Assembly (NCBI RefSeq): GCF_012275535.1
Contig: NZ_JAAVTK010000005.1
Location: 1 to 64,000 of the forward strand
Source of the DNA: Hymenobacter artigasi
GTDB taxonomy: Bacteria > Bacteroidota > Bacteroidia > Cytophagales > Hymenobacteraceae
Direction of reading: 5' to 3'
DNA length: 64,000 bases
A model generated the notes under the pieces. That model was not told the origin of the DNA. It did not search any database and saw nothing but the letters and a program-made list of their open reading frames with translations. Positions 56,659-64,000 of the stretch are shown here, piece by piece. The position numbers and the translations under genes were made by a program. Position 1 is the stretch's first letter; each line of letters starts with the position of its first letter.

Positions 56659-57576
56659 ATGCCACAGCCGAAACTGGTGATTGCCGGGGGAAATGGGTTT
56701 TTGGGCCAGCACCTGGCCCGTTATTTCGAGCCGCTGGGCTTCCGGGTAGTTGTGCTGGCCCGGGGCGCCGGTGCCGGGCCCGATTATGCGCGCTGGGATG
56801 GCCGCACCCTCGGCCCCTGGGTGGCCGAACTGGAAGGAGCTGCCGCGCTGGTGAATCTCGCGGGCCGTACCGTCGATTGCCGCTATACGGCGGCCAATAA
56901 GCGCGCAATCATCGCCAGCCGCACCGAAAGCACCCGCGTGCTGGGCGCGGCCGTGGCGGCCTGCGCCGTGCCGCCCCGGGTCTGGCTCAACTCCTCCACT
57001 GCCACCATTTACGCCGATACGCCAGGCGAGCTGCCCGCCAACACGGAGGCGGCCGGCATCATCGGGGAGGGGTTTTCGGTGGAGGTGGCGCGGGCCTGGG
57101 AGGAGGCTTTTGCGGCCTGCCCGGCCCCGGCCACGCGCAAGGTGGCGCTGCGCACGGCCATTGTGCTGGGGCGCGATGGCGGCGCTTTTCCGGTAATGGC
57201 GCGGCTGGCACGGTGGGGGCTGGGCTCGCCGCAGGGCAATGGCCGGCAGTGGATGAGCTGGCTGCACATCACCGATTTTTGCCGGGCCGTGCAATTTCTG
57301 CTCAACGAGCCCACGGCGGCCGGCGCCTTCAACCTGTGCGCTCCGCAGCCCTTGCCCAACCGCGATTTCATGGCCCTGCTCCGCCAGGAGCTGCGGCCCT
57401 GGCTACAGCTGCCCCAGCCGGAATGGCTGCTGGAAGTGGGCGCATTTGTGCTGCGCACCGAAACCGAGCTGATTTTTAAAAGCCGCAAAGTGTATCCGCA
57501 GCGCATGCTGGAGTCGGGGTTCACCTTCGGATTTCCCACCTGCGAAATGGCCGTGCGCGACCTGCTGCGCGCCTAA
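56659..57576 (+). CDS. TIGR01777-family NAD(P)-binding epimerase
   Basis: A 305-residue extended SDR-type protein of the TIGR01777 family. KLVIAGGNGFLGQHLARYF opens it, and LVNLAGRTVDCRY, WLNSSTATIYADTPGE and WMSWLHITDFCRAVQFLL are the family signatures. The cofactor is probably NADP; the physiological reaction is unknown. The frame is open upstream (from 56575), but the family starts at the ATG at 56659. It is the first gene of an operon whose second gene encodes a GbsR-like regulator. Confidence 0.9.
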   Translation: MPQPKLVIAGGNGFLGQHLARYFEPLGFRVVVLARGAGAGPDYARWDGRTLGPWVAELEGAAALVNLAGRTVDCRYTAANKRAIIASRTESTRVLGAAVAACAVPPRVWLNSSTATIYADTPGELPANTEAAGIIGEGFSVEVARAWEEAFAACPAPATRKVALRTAIVLGRDGGAFPVMARLARWGLGSPQGNGRQWMSWLHITDFCRAVQFLLNEPTAAGAFNLCAPQPLPNRDFMALLRQELRPWLQLPQPEWLLEVGAFVLRTETELIFKSRKVYPQRMLESGFTFGFPTCEMAVRDLLRA

Positions 57577-57588
57577 CGTACCCGCCCC

Positions 57589-58122
57589 ATGAATCCGAAC
57601 GATAACCCTGCCACCACCTCACTGGCGGAAGCCAAAGCCCAATTTGTTCACCTCTGGGGCGTATCGGGAACCAGCTGGGGGGTGAGCAAAACCCTGGCCC
57701 AGGTGCACGCCCTGCTGCTGGTGAGCCCGGCCGCCCTCAGCACGGAGGACCTCATGGAGCAGCTCACCATCTCACGCGGCAACGCCAGCATGACGGTGCG
57801 CGAACTGCTCGACTGGGGCCTGATATACAAGGAGCTGCGCCCCGGCGAGCGCCGCGAATACTTCGTGGCCGAAAAGGACATGCTGCAAGTCACGCGCTGC
57901 ATCATCCGGGCCCGCAAGCGCCGTGAGCTCGACCAGATGAAGCGCACCCTCGACCAGCTGGCCGCCCTGCCCGGCGACCCCGCCGATGCCGACTACCGCG
58001 CCTTCCACGCGGCCCTGACCGATATTCAGCAGCTGGCCACCGTATCGGATAAGCTCCTCACGCGCCTCATGCAGGCCGAAAAAAGCTGGTTTTGGGACAA
58101 GTTTCTCAAGCTGTTTATGTAG
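57589..58122 (+). CDS. GbsR/MarR-family transcriptional regulator
   Basis: A 177-residue winged-helix regulator of the GbsR branch of MarR. LMEQLTISRGNASMTVRELLDWGLIY is the DNA-recognition part (about 45-70) and GERREYFVAEKDM the wing. Helical C-terminal residues (100-177) likely dimerise. It follows the TIGR01777 gene by 12 bases and should bind the palindrome at 56551-56592, repressing its own operon. The ligand is unknown; in well-known GbsR proteins it is choline or an osmolyte. Confidence 0.88.
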   Translation: MNPNDNPATTSLAEAKAQFVHLWGVSGTSWGVSKTLAQVHALLLVSPAALSTEDLMEQLTISRGNASMTVRELLDWGLIYKELRPGERREYFVAEKDMLQVTRCIIRARKRRELDQMKRTLDQLAALPGDPADADYRAFHAALTDIQQLATVSDKLLTRLMQAEKSWFWDKFLKLFM

Positions 58123-58174
58123 CTTTTGGGCTAGTTTCGCCCTCCGTTCTCCACAATTCCTTATTCCTTTGCTG

Positions 58175-59155
58175 ATGATAACCGCTACTCTCACCGAACA
58201 GGCCCGCGCCGCCCTGCTGGGTCTGGCCGTGGGCGACGCCCTCGGGGTGCCCGTGGAGTTTTTGTCCCGCGCTGCCCGCCGCCAGGACCCCGTGACCGAT
58301 ATGCGCGCCTATGGCACCCACCGCCAGCCCGCCGGCACCTGGTCCGACGATTCTTCCCTCACCTTCTGCCTGGCCGAAACCCTGGCCCGCCCCACTGGCC
58401 GCACGGCCGCGCCAGATTTGGCCGACTTCGCCCAGCGCAGCATCAACTGGCGGTATAACGCTTACTGGACCGCGACGGGCGAAACCTTTGACGTGGGCAA
58501 TGCCACCAGCACGGCCATCGGCCGCCTGCAACGCGGAATTACTCCCACTGCCGCCGGTCCAAGCTCAGAGTCCGACAACGGCAACGGCGCGCTTATGCGT
58601 ATTCTGCCGCTGGCGTTTCACGATACCTGGCGAGCTGAAAACCTGGATTTGAACGCTGCCTGGGCGCTCACGGAAGCCGTTGCCAGCGTCACGCATGGGC
58701 ACCCGCGCTCCACCCTGGGCTGTTTTCTGTACCTGCTGGTGGCGCGGAGCCTGCTGATAGGCAGCTCGCCCGCAGCTGCTTTTTTGCAGATGCGCCAACT
58801 AGCGAATCCGTGGTTGGAAGGGGGCAGCATTCCGGCGGTTGTTGAGGCCAAGTATTATCGACAGTGGGTGCTTTCCGGAACATTGCCTGACCAACCGGAA
58901 AGCGCCATCTCCTCCTCCGGCTACGTCGTCGACACCCTCGAAGCGGCGCTGTGGTGCCTGCTGGAGCACGACACCTACGCCGCCACCGTGCTGGCCGCCG
59001 TGAACCTGGGCGACGACACCGATACCACCGGAGCCGTGGCCGGCGGCCTCGCGGGCCTGGCCTACGGCGAGGCCGCCATCCCGGCCGAGTGGCTGGCCGT
59101 GCTGGCCCGCCGGGCCGATATTGAAGATTTGGCCCGGCGGCTGGCGAACGAGTAG
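58175..59155 (+). CDS. ADP-ribosylglycohydrolase family protein
   Basis: A 326-residue member of the ADP-ribosylglycohydrolase (ARH/DraG) family, which removes ADP-ribose from proteins or nucleic acids. The N-terminal LLGLAVGDALGVPVEFL, the metal-binding GTWSDDSSLTF and the second pair NLGDDTDTTGAVAGGLAG are complete, so both magnesium sites should form. It follows the RNA-repair genes by about 1.6 kb and precedes a phosphatase gene by 30 bases. It could remove ADP-ribose-containing by-products of RNA-end healing, or act on unrelated ADP-ribosylated targets. A -7-like TAGTTTCG lies at 58132. Confidence 0.93.
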   Translation: MITATLTEQARAALLGLAVGDALGVPVEFLSRAARRQDPVTDMRAYGTHRQPAGTWSDDSSLTFCLAETLARPTGRTAAPDLADFAQRSINWRYNAYWTATGETFDVGNATSTAIGRLQRGITPTAAGPSSESDNGNGALMRILPLAFHDTWRAENLDLNAAWALTEAVASVTHGHPRSTLGCFLYLLVARSLLIGSSPAAAFLQMRQLANPWLEGGSIPAVVEAKYYRQWVLSGTLPDQPESAISSSGYVVDTLEAALWCLLEHDTYAATVLAAVNLGDDTDTTGAVAGGLAGLAYGEAAIPAEWLAVLARRADIEDLARRLANE

Positions 59156-59185
59156 CATCTCTCGCAAATTTTCTTACCTTCTACC

Positions 59186-59746
59186 ATGAATACTACTCCC
59201 ACCCCCCGTCCGCTGCCCAACTCGTATTGGGCCACCCCTTTACTGCTGGCCTCCGAGTACCCCGGTGCCAAGCTGGAAGCCGAAGCCGCGCACCGTCTCG
59301 ACCTGCTATTGGCGGCCGGCATCCGCGACTTCTATGACCTCACCGAGGCCACTGAGCCGCTCGCGCCCTACGAGGACCTGCTGCGCGCCCGCGCCGCCCA
59401 CCTGGGCCTGGCGGCCGAGAGCGTGCGCTTCCGGCGTTTCCCTATCCGCGATGTAAGCGTGCCCTCGCCCAAGCGCCTGGCCGAGGTACTGGCCGCCATT
59501 GAGGACAGTGCGGCCGCCGGCCGCCCGGCCGTAGTGCATTGCTGGGGCGGTGTGGGCCGCACGGGCACGGTGGTGGGCTGCCACCTGCGCCAGCATTTCG
59601 GCCTGAGCGGCGACGAAGCCCTGGCCCGCATTGCCGAAGAATGGAAAGGCATGGAGAAAAACCACCGCGTGCCCCGCTCGCCCGAAACCGCCGAGCAGGC
59701 TGCCTTCGTGCGCGCTTTTGAGCCCGTACCCGCAACAGCCGAATAG
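59186..59746 (+). CDS. Dual-specificity-like protein phosphatase
   Basis: A 186-residue cysteine phosphatase. The P-loop VHCWGGVGRTG holds nucleophile Cys119 and Arg125 (C-x5-R), and the general acid Asp is likely in FPIRDVSVPSP about 35 residues earlier. It should remove phosphate from protein or small-molecule substrates. A box TACCTTCT (59175-59182) ends three bases before the ATG, suggesting a leaderless message, although it may also be read through from the ARH gene. A P2 repeat follows. Confidence 0.9.
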   Translation: MNTTPTPRPLPNSYWATPLLLASEYPGAKLEAEAAHRLDLLLAAGIRDFYDLTEATEPLAPYEDLLRARAAHLGLAAESVRFRRFPIRDVSVPSPKRLAEVLAAIEDSAAAGRPAVVHCWGGVGRTGTVVGCHLRQHFGLSGDEALARIAEEWKGMEKNHRVPRSPETAEQAAFVRAFEPVPATAE

Positions 59747-59787
59747 GCGGGGGCTATAAGGTAGTTGACTGGTTGTGAACGATAAAA

Positions 59788-59895
59788 AGCCCGTCATGCA
59801 GAGCGGAGCGAAGCATCTTTACCGCAATCACTAATCCTGTTATTTGGATTACTATTGCGGTAGAGATGCTTCGCTACGCTCTGCATGACGGGCTA
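59788..59895. repeat. REP-like palindrome, family P2, between convergent genes
   Basis: Inverted arms starting agcccgtcatgcagagcgg and ending gctctgcatgacgggct, about 40 bases each with few mismatches. It lies between the phosphatase and lipoprotein genes. Confidence 0.9.
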
Positions 59896-59921
59896 TTCGA
59901 ATACCCTATTTGGATAGGTTC

Positions 59922-60401
59922 TTAGTTCACGGGCGTGGTCTCGGCAGGCACCAGCTTCACGCCGGTATAAAGCTGCGGATTGCTCACCGAGGCGATGGGC
60001 TCGATGCTCATGCGCTTGTCATACTTGCTCACGTTGGCCAGCTTGAGCAAGGTGGTGTAGTCGGAAGTCAGGCCACTTTTGGTTTTGATGAAGTAGCTGT
60101 TTACGTGCAGTGTGGCGGGGTCGTAGCTCACTTCCAGCGCGGTGGTGTCGCGCCAGTAGGTGTACAGGGCCTCGGTGACGCCTGCCGATGACTCGCGCGG
60201 GGTGCGGTCGTGGTCGGGGCGGATGGATTGGCTAATCAGGGGCCGGGCAATCTGGTCGGCGTTCATGCCCAGCAGGGCGGGCACGTCGAACGCCCGCTGC
60301 ACGGCGGGGACGGTGGTTACGGCCGGCGTTTCGACCACGGGGCGGTCGGTGCTGGCGCAGCTCAGCAGCAGGGCCAGGGGCAGGAGGGATACATAGCGCA
60401 T
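59922..60401 (-). CDS. Hypothetical lipoprotein
   Basis: A 159-residue protein with an export signal ending in lipobox LLSC (Cys15 region), so it is probably lipid-anchored. The mature part carries ADQIARPLISQSIRPD and DTTALEVSYDPATLHVNSYF, without a recognised domain. The ATG at 60401 is preferred over the upstream TTG. A near-consensus box (TACCTTTT, minus strand 60415-60408) ends six bases before the start. Function unknown. Confidence 0.65.
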   Translation of the reverse strand: MRYVSLLPLALLLSCASTDRPVVETPAVTTVPAVQRAFDVPALLGMNADQIARPLISQSIRPDHDRTPRESSAGVTEALYTYWRDTTALEVSYDPATLHVNSYFIKTKSGLTSDYTTLLKLANVSKYDKRMSIEPIASVSNPQLYTGVKLVPAETTPVN

Positions 60402-60672
60402 CAGCAAAAAAGGTAAAGTGAACAGGACTGCTACGTAAGCGGCTCATTCTTGGCTGAATCCGAACGAGGAGTTTTCGGGGTAAGGGGCCTGGCTTACCGC
60501 CATATCCTGGCTCCGGCGCCGGGCGCTTCTGTTGGCTTTTCCCGGAAGTGTCTGGAGCCGGAGTGATGAGATAAGATGATGCGGTAATCACAATATCAAA
60601 ATAGTTGATTTATTATTTATTATATTTATAATATCATATTAAATATATTCTTCATCGCTAATCCCTGCGGCC
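60402..60672. other. AT-rich intergenic region between divergent genes
   Basis: About 270 bases without a gene. The part 60590-60655 is almost pure A and T (attatttattatatttata), probably containing the promoter of the gene at 60673. No defined box was found. Confidence 0.5.
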
Positions 60673-60903
60673 ATGAAACCCCATCCCACCATCGAAGAAA
60701 AAGTTGTTTCCCAGAATAGCTGGAACGAGGCCGTTGAGGCACATACTCAGCGCCTGGGCACGCCCCCCGACTATTCCCAGTACCCGCCGGTAGTCATTTT
60801 CCGGCCCGTCGACCAAAACTACGAGCTGCGCCTTATCGAAACCGGCGAGCTTCGCGACAGCGGCGAGGTGATTGCGGGCGTAATTCACAACCCGAACATC
60901 TGA
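60673..60903 (+). CDS. Small conserved hypothetical protein
   Basis: A 76-residue protein starting MKPHPTIEEKVVSQNSWNEA. It is likely a small alpha+beta domain (VVIFRPVDQNYELRLIET, then GEVIAGVIHNP). No motif or signal is recognised. An AT-rich region precedes it and a histidine kinase gene follows 75 bases later, so the two might be co-transcribed. It could equally be independent. Confidence 0.6.
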   Translation: MKPHPTIEEKVVSQNSWNEAVEAHTQRLGTPPDYSQYPPVVIFRPVDQNYELRLIETGELRDSGEVIAGVIHNPNI

Positions 60904-60978
60904 GGCTGGTTGCCTGGCTGGCCGCCGAACACGCGGCTGCACCCGGCAACAACCCGATTCTTTTTTGCGCTCATCGGC

Positions 60979-63153
60979 ATGAAGCTCTTTGCGATTCTGC
61001 TGTGCATGAGCCTGACAGTGTACACTCTACCGGTGGCTGGGCAGGTGCCCCATGCGCCAACCCCGCGCCCGGCCCCGGCCCGGCCCGATACCGCCCGCGT
61101 GCGCCGGCTGCTGCAAGCTGCCCAGCAATGGAGCACGGCCGACATTCCGCGCGCCATCCGGCTGAGCCAGCAGGCGCTGGGGCTGGCCCGGCAGCTCCGC
61201 GACTCGGTGGGCGAGGGACTGGCCCTGCTGCGCCTGAGCACCCTGCATCGCCGCCACAACGATTTTGTGCTGGCCCGCCGCCTGGCCCGGCAGGCGCAGG
61301 CGCTGTTTGTGCGGCGGCGCGACCGCCAGGGGCAGGGCCGCGCCTGGCTCCAGCTCAGCCTGATTGACATGCTTCAGGGCAACCCCGTGCCCGCCCTGGC
61401 CTCGGCCCTCAAAGGCCTGCGCCTGGCCGGGCAGGCGGGCGACTCCCAAACGAAATTCCGCCTGCAAGCCACCCTCGGCGACATCTACTATAAGTTGGGC
61501 AGCTACGACGACGCGCTGCACGTGCTGCAAATAGCCCTGGACGGCGGCCAGCGCACCGGCGACGAGCAAGTAACCCTGCTGGCGCTCAACGGCCTGGGCA
61601 ACTCGTTTCAGATGCTGAAAAAATGGCCCCAGGCGCTGTCCTATTACCAGCAGGCCCTGGCCCTGAGCCGGCAGCTGGGCGATGCCATTGGCGAAACCGG
61701 CAGCGAAACCAGCCTGGCCGAAGTGTATGGCCTGCAGGGCAACCAGGCCGAGGCGCTGGCCCACGGGCTGCGCGCCCAGCAGCTGGTGCGCGCCACCCAC
61801 GACGACTACAACCTGCCCGCCGTGGAGCTGATGCTGGCCCGCGCCTACCTGCTGGCCCACCAGCCCGATAGCGCGCTGGCCCTGGCCCGGCACGGCCTGC
61901 ACCTCAGCCAGCAGGCGCGTAGCAATGAGAACATCCGCAACGCCAGCGACATTCTGGCCCAGGCCTATGCCCAGCGCCAGGATTTTGCCCAGGCCTACTA
62001 TTTCCGCAACCTGCACTTGGCCTACAACGATACGCTCTCGGGCGAGGACACGCGCCGCCGCACCAGCCGCCTGCGCTACGATTACGAGCTAACCGGCAAG
62101 CAGGCTCAGATAAACCTGCTCACCAAAACCCGGCAGCTGCAGGCCCAGAAAACGGCCCGGCAGCGCCTGCAGCTCCGGGCGTTGCTGGCTGGCCTGGCCG
62201 GCGTGCTGCTGGTGGCCGGGCTGCTGTGGCGCAACATATTCCTCAAGCAGCGCGCCAACCGCCATCTCAACGAGAAGAATACCCAGATTGCGGCCCACCG
62301 CGACCAGCTCAACCGCACCCTAACTGAGCTGCAGGCCACCCAGGCCCAGCTGGTGCAGCGCGAGAAAATGGCCTCGCTGGGCGAAATGACGGCCGGAGTG
62401 GCCCACGAAATTCAGAACCCGCTCAATTTCGTAACCAACTTCTCGGACCTGAACGTGGAGCTGCTGGCCGAGCTGCAAGATGAGCTGGCCCAGGAGCCGG
62501 CCAGTGCCCGGCCCGCTATTCGGCAGCTGCTGGAGGACCTGACCCTGAACCAAACCAAGATTCAGGAGCACGGCGCCCGCGCCGACCGCATTGTGAAGCG
62601 CATGCTGGAGCATTCGCGCACGAGCGGCGGGGCCCGCCAGGCCACCGACCTCAATGCCCTGGCCGGCGAAAGCCTGCACTTGGCCTACCACGGCTGGTGC
62701 GCCCGCAACGAGGGATTCAGCGCCACGCTCACCACCGATTTCGACCCCCGGCTCCGGCCTGTGCCGGCCGTGGCCCAGGACCTGAGCCGCGTACTGATGA
62801 ACCTGCTAACCAACGCCTTTTATGCCGTGACCGAAAAAAGCAAGCACGCCGATGCCACCTATCGCCCGGAAGTGCAGGTGCAAACCCGCCAAACCGACCA
62901 CGCCGTCGAGATTCGGGTGCGCGACAACGGGGCCGGCATTCCGCTGGCGGCGCGGGAAAAAATCTTCCAGCCCTTTTTCACCACCAAGCCCACCGGCGAA
63001 GGCACCGGCCTGGGCCTGTCGCTGAGCTATGACGTGATTACCAAAGGCCACGGCGGCGCCTTAAGCATGGAAAGCCAGGAAGGCGAGTATTGTCAATTCA
63101 CTATTAGCCTGCCAGTTGGTGTTGAAAGCGTACTGGAAGAGATAGTTGCTTGA
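60979..63153 (+). CDS. TPR-containing sensor histidine kinase
   Basis: A 724-residue sensor kinase. A signal peptide (1-20) is followed by periplasmic tetratricopeptide-like repeats (about 40-370; [21 protein letters not shown] and similar), one transmembrane helix (about 398-418), a coiled coil, the phospho-acceptor [12 protein letters not shown] (His476) and the ATPase domain ([32 protein letters not shown]). It should phosphorylate a separate response regulator, not found in the window. The frame is open upstream, but the signal peptide fixes the start at 60979. Confidence 0.93.
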   Translation: MKLFAILLCMSLTVYTLPVAGQVPHAPTPRPAPARPDTARVRRLLQAAQQWSTADIPRAIRLSQQALGLARQLRDSVGEGLALLRLSTLHRRHNDFVLARRLARQAQALFVRRRDRQGQGRAWLQLSLIDMLQGNPVPALASALKGLRLAGQAGDSQTKFRLQATLGDIYYKLGSYDDALHVLQIALDGGQRTGDEQVTLLALNGLGNSFQMLKKWPQALSYYQQALALSRQLGDAIGETGSETSLAEVYGLQGNQAEALAHGLRAQQLVRATHDDYNLPAVELMLARAYLLAHQPDSALALARHGLHLSQQARSNENIRNASDILAQAYAQRQDFAQAYYFRNLHLAYNDTLSGEDTRRRTSRLRYDYELTGKQAQINLLTKTRQLQAQKTARQRLQLRALLAGLAGVLLVAGLLWRNIFLKQRANRHLNEKNTQIAAHRDQLNRTLTELQATQAQLVQREKMASLGEMTAGVAHEIQNPLNFVTNFSDLNVELLAELQDELAQEPASARPAIRQLLEDLTLNQTKIQEHGARADRIVKRMLEHSRTSGGARQATDLNALAGESLHLAYHGWCARNEGFSATLTTDFDPRLRPVPAVAQDLSRVLMNLLTNAFYAVTEKSKHADATYRPEVQVQTRQTDHAVEIRVRDNGAGIPLAAREKIFQPFFTTKPTGEGTGLGLSLSYDVITKGHGGALSMESQEGEYCQFTISLPVGVESVLEEIVA

Positions 63154-63334
63154 TTTTATATAATAATTATTGAATATATTTATGTAATTGCTTGTTTGGG
63201 ATTGAGTATTAGCCGAACCGTTTGGTCCTTATGGCTGCCGCCGGGGGCGTATGGTTGGCTTCAGGAGTGAGGCAGCGGCGGGGGAGGGCCCCGGAAAATA
63301 AGTGCGACCTGGATGTAAGTTTTTGCTAATTAAT

Positions 63335-64000
63335 ATGTTGCTGGAACATTTGCCGCCTTCTCGTTTCCGCTTCCGGAAACTTGCCCGCCAGCCGGCGCCC
63401 CCGCCTCCGAAGGTGATGGCGGTGGCGGGCCCGGGCTGGCGGCAGTTTCTGACGCGGCACCAGGTAGGGGCCATCCTGCTGCAAGGCGTGCTGCTGATTG
63501 GCGGGGTTTTTTCGGCCGCCCTGGGGCTGAAAGGCTTTCTGCTTCCCAATGGCTTTATTGACGGGGGCGTAACGGGGATTTCGCTGCTGGTGAGCCAGCT
63601 GACGGGCGTTTCGCTATCGGCCCTCATCGTGCTGATTAACATTCCGTTTATCGTGCTGGGGTATTACCAGGTGGGGCGCAAGTTCGCCCTCAAAACCCTG
63701 CTCACCATTTTGGCGCTGTCGGGGGCGTTGCTGGTGGTGTCGTTTCCGCCCCTCACGCAGGATAAGCTGCTGATTGCCGTGTTCGGCGGCTTCTTTCTGG
63801 GGGCCGGCATGGGACTGGCCATGCGCGGCGGCGGCGTGCTCGACGGTACCGAAATCCTGGCCCTCTACCTCACGCGCCGGCTGCCGGCATCCATTGGTGA
63901 TATTGTGTTGATTATCAATATTATTATCTTCTCGGTAGCGGCCTGGCTGCTTTCGATAGAAACGGCGCTGTACTCCATTCTGGCCTACCTGGCGGCGGCC
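63335..64000 (+). CDS. YitT-family membrane protein (3' end outside the window)
   Basis: At least 222 residues of a YitT-type (DUF161) membrane protein. Several hydrophobic helices are visible: VGAILLQGVLLIGGVFSA, GISLLVSQLTGVSLSALIVL, FGGFFLGAGMGLAMRGG and IVLIINIIIFSVAAWLL, with the family motif GFLLPNGFIDGGVTGISLL near residue 75. The N-terminal 40 residues are basic and Pro-rich. The C-terminal domain lies beyond position 64000. It sits downstream of the histidine kinase gene after an AT-rich gap. Confidence 0.85.
   Translation, partial: MLLEHLPPSRFRFRKLARQPAPPPPKVMAVAGPGWRQFLTRHQVGAILLQGVLLIGGVFSAALGLKGFLLPNGFIDGGVTGISLLVSQLTGVSLSALIVLINIPFIVLGYYQVGRKFALKTLLTILALSGALLVVSFPPLTQDKLLIAVFGGFFLGAGMGLAMRGGGVLDGTEILALYLTRRLPASIGDIVLIINIIIFSVAAWLLSIETALYSILAYLAAA

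Noticed and set aside
1..64000. CRISPR arrays, tRNA, rRNA or integrase genes
   Set aside because: I looked for regularly spaced direct repeats, T-loop-like words and tyrosine-recombinase motifs and saw none; the only repeats are dispersed palindromes.

Overview
The window looks like a chromosomal segment of a high-GC member of the Bacteroidota, most likely a Hymenobacter-type cytophagalean. The evidence is Bacteroidota-style promoters (a TAnnTTTG -7 box, once with TTG exactly 19 bases upstream), family content typical of that group (DUF3127, DUF1571, DUF6934, DUF2383, GbsR-like, LTA4H-type M1 peptidase, Hen1/Pnkp) and many long palindromic intergenic repeats. No rRNA, tRNA or CRISPR array was seen.

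Layout. 1-5 kb: a possible transposase tail, an AT-rich lipoprotein and a RecB/AddA-like helicase. 5-9 kb: cold-shock protein, a broken GIY-YIG nuclease between palindromic repeats, and a DeaD-type helicase. 9-14.5 kb: housekeeping oxidoreductases and small proteins. 14.5-21.6 kb: a cluster of an ATP-grasp-like protein, a class I glutamine amidotransferase, a carboxylate-amine ligase, a second ATP-grasp ligase and an esterase, with a divergent esterase-DinB fusion; this looks like a pathway that builds an amide-linked small molecule. 22-28 kb: AlbA_2 protein, DUF3127 protein with an SSB-like tail, isoaspartyl peptidase and cyanophycinase (a cyanophycin-breakdown pair without synthetase), and an M1 peptidase. 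28.6-37 kb: L,D-transpeptidase, XRE regulator, RhlE helicase, HAD and Nudix hydrolases. 37-44.5 kb: HigBA module, a metallophosphoesterase with a glycosyltransferase, and a GH1 glycosidase. 44.6-59.8 kb: an RNA-repair island (Hen1, Pnkp, two RlaP-type nucleotidyltransferases, then an ADP-ribosylglycohydrolase and a dual-specificity-like phosphatase). 60-64 kb: lipoprotein, TPR histidine kinase, partial YitT transporter.

Three features stand out. First, three toxin-antitoxin-like cassettes (HigBA at 38 kb, Fic at 48 kb, DUF6934 pair at 53.5 kb) each sit between an intact gene and a diverged duplicate of 98 to 145 bp of that gene's nearest or starting end. Second, one palindromic repeat family has been inserted in frame into three proteins (the RecB-like helicase, Hen1 and Pnkp), so both RNA-repair enzymes carry it. 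Third, the amidoligase cluster has the parts of an uncharacterised biosynthetic pathway. At least three genes are broken by single in-frame stops (GIY-YIG, TPR lipoprotein, Fic), in keeping with accessory-gene decay around the cassettes.
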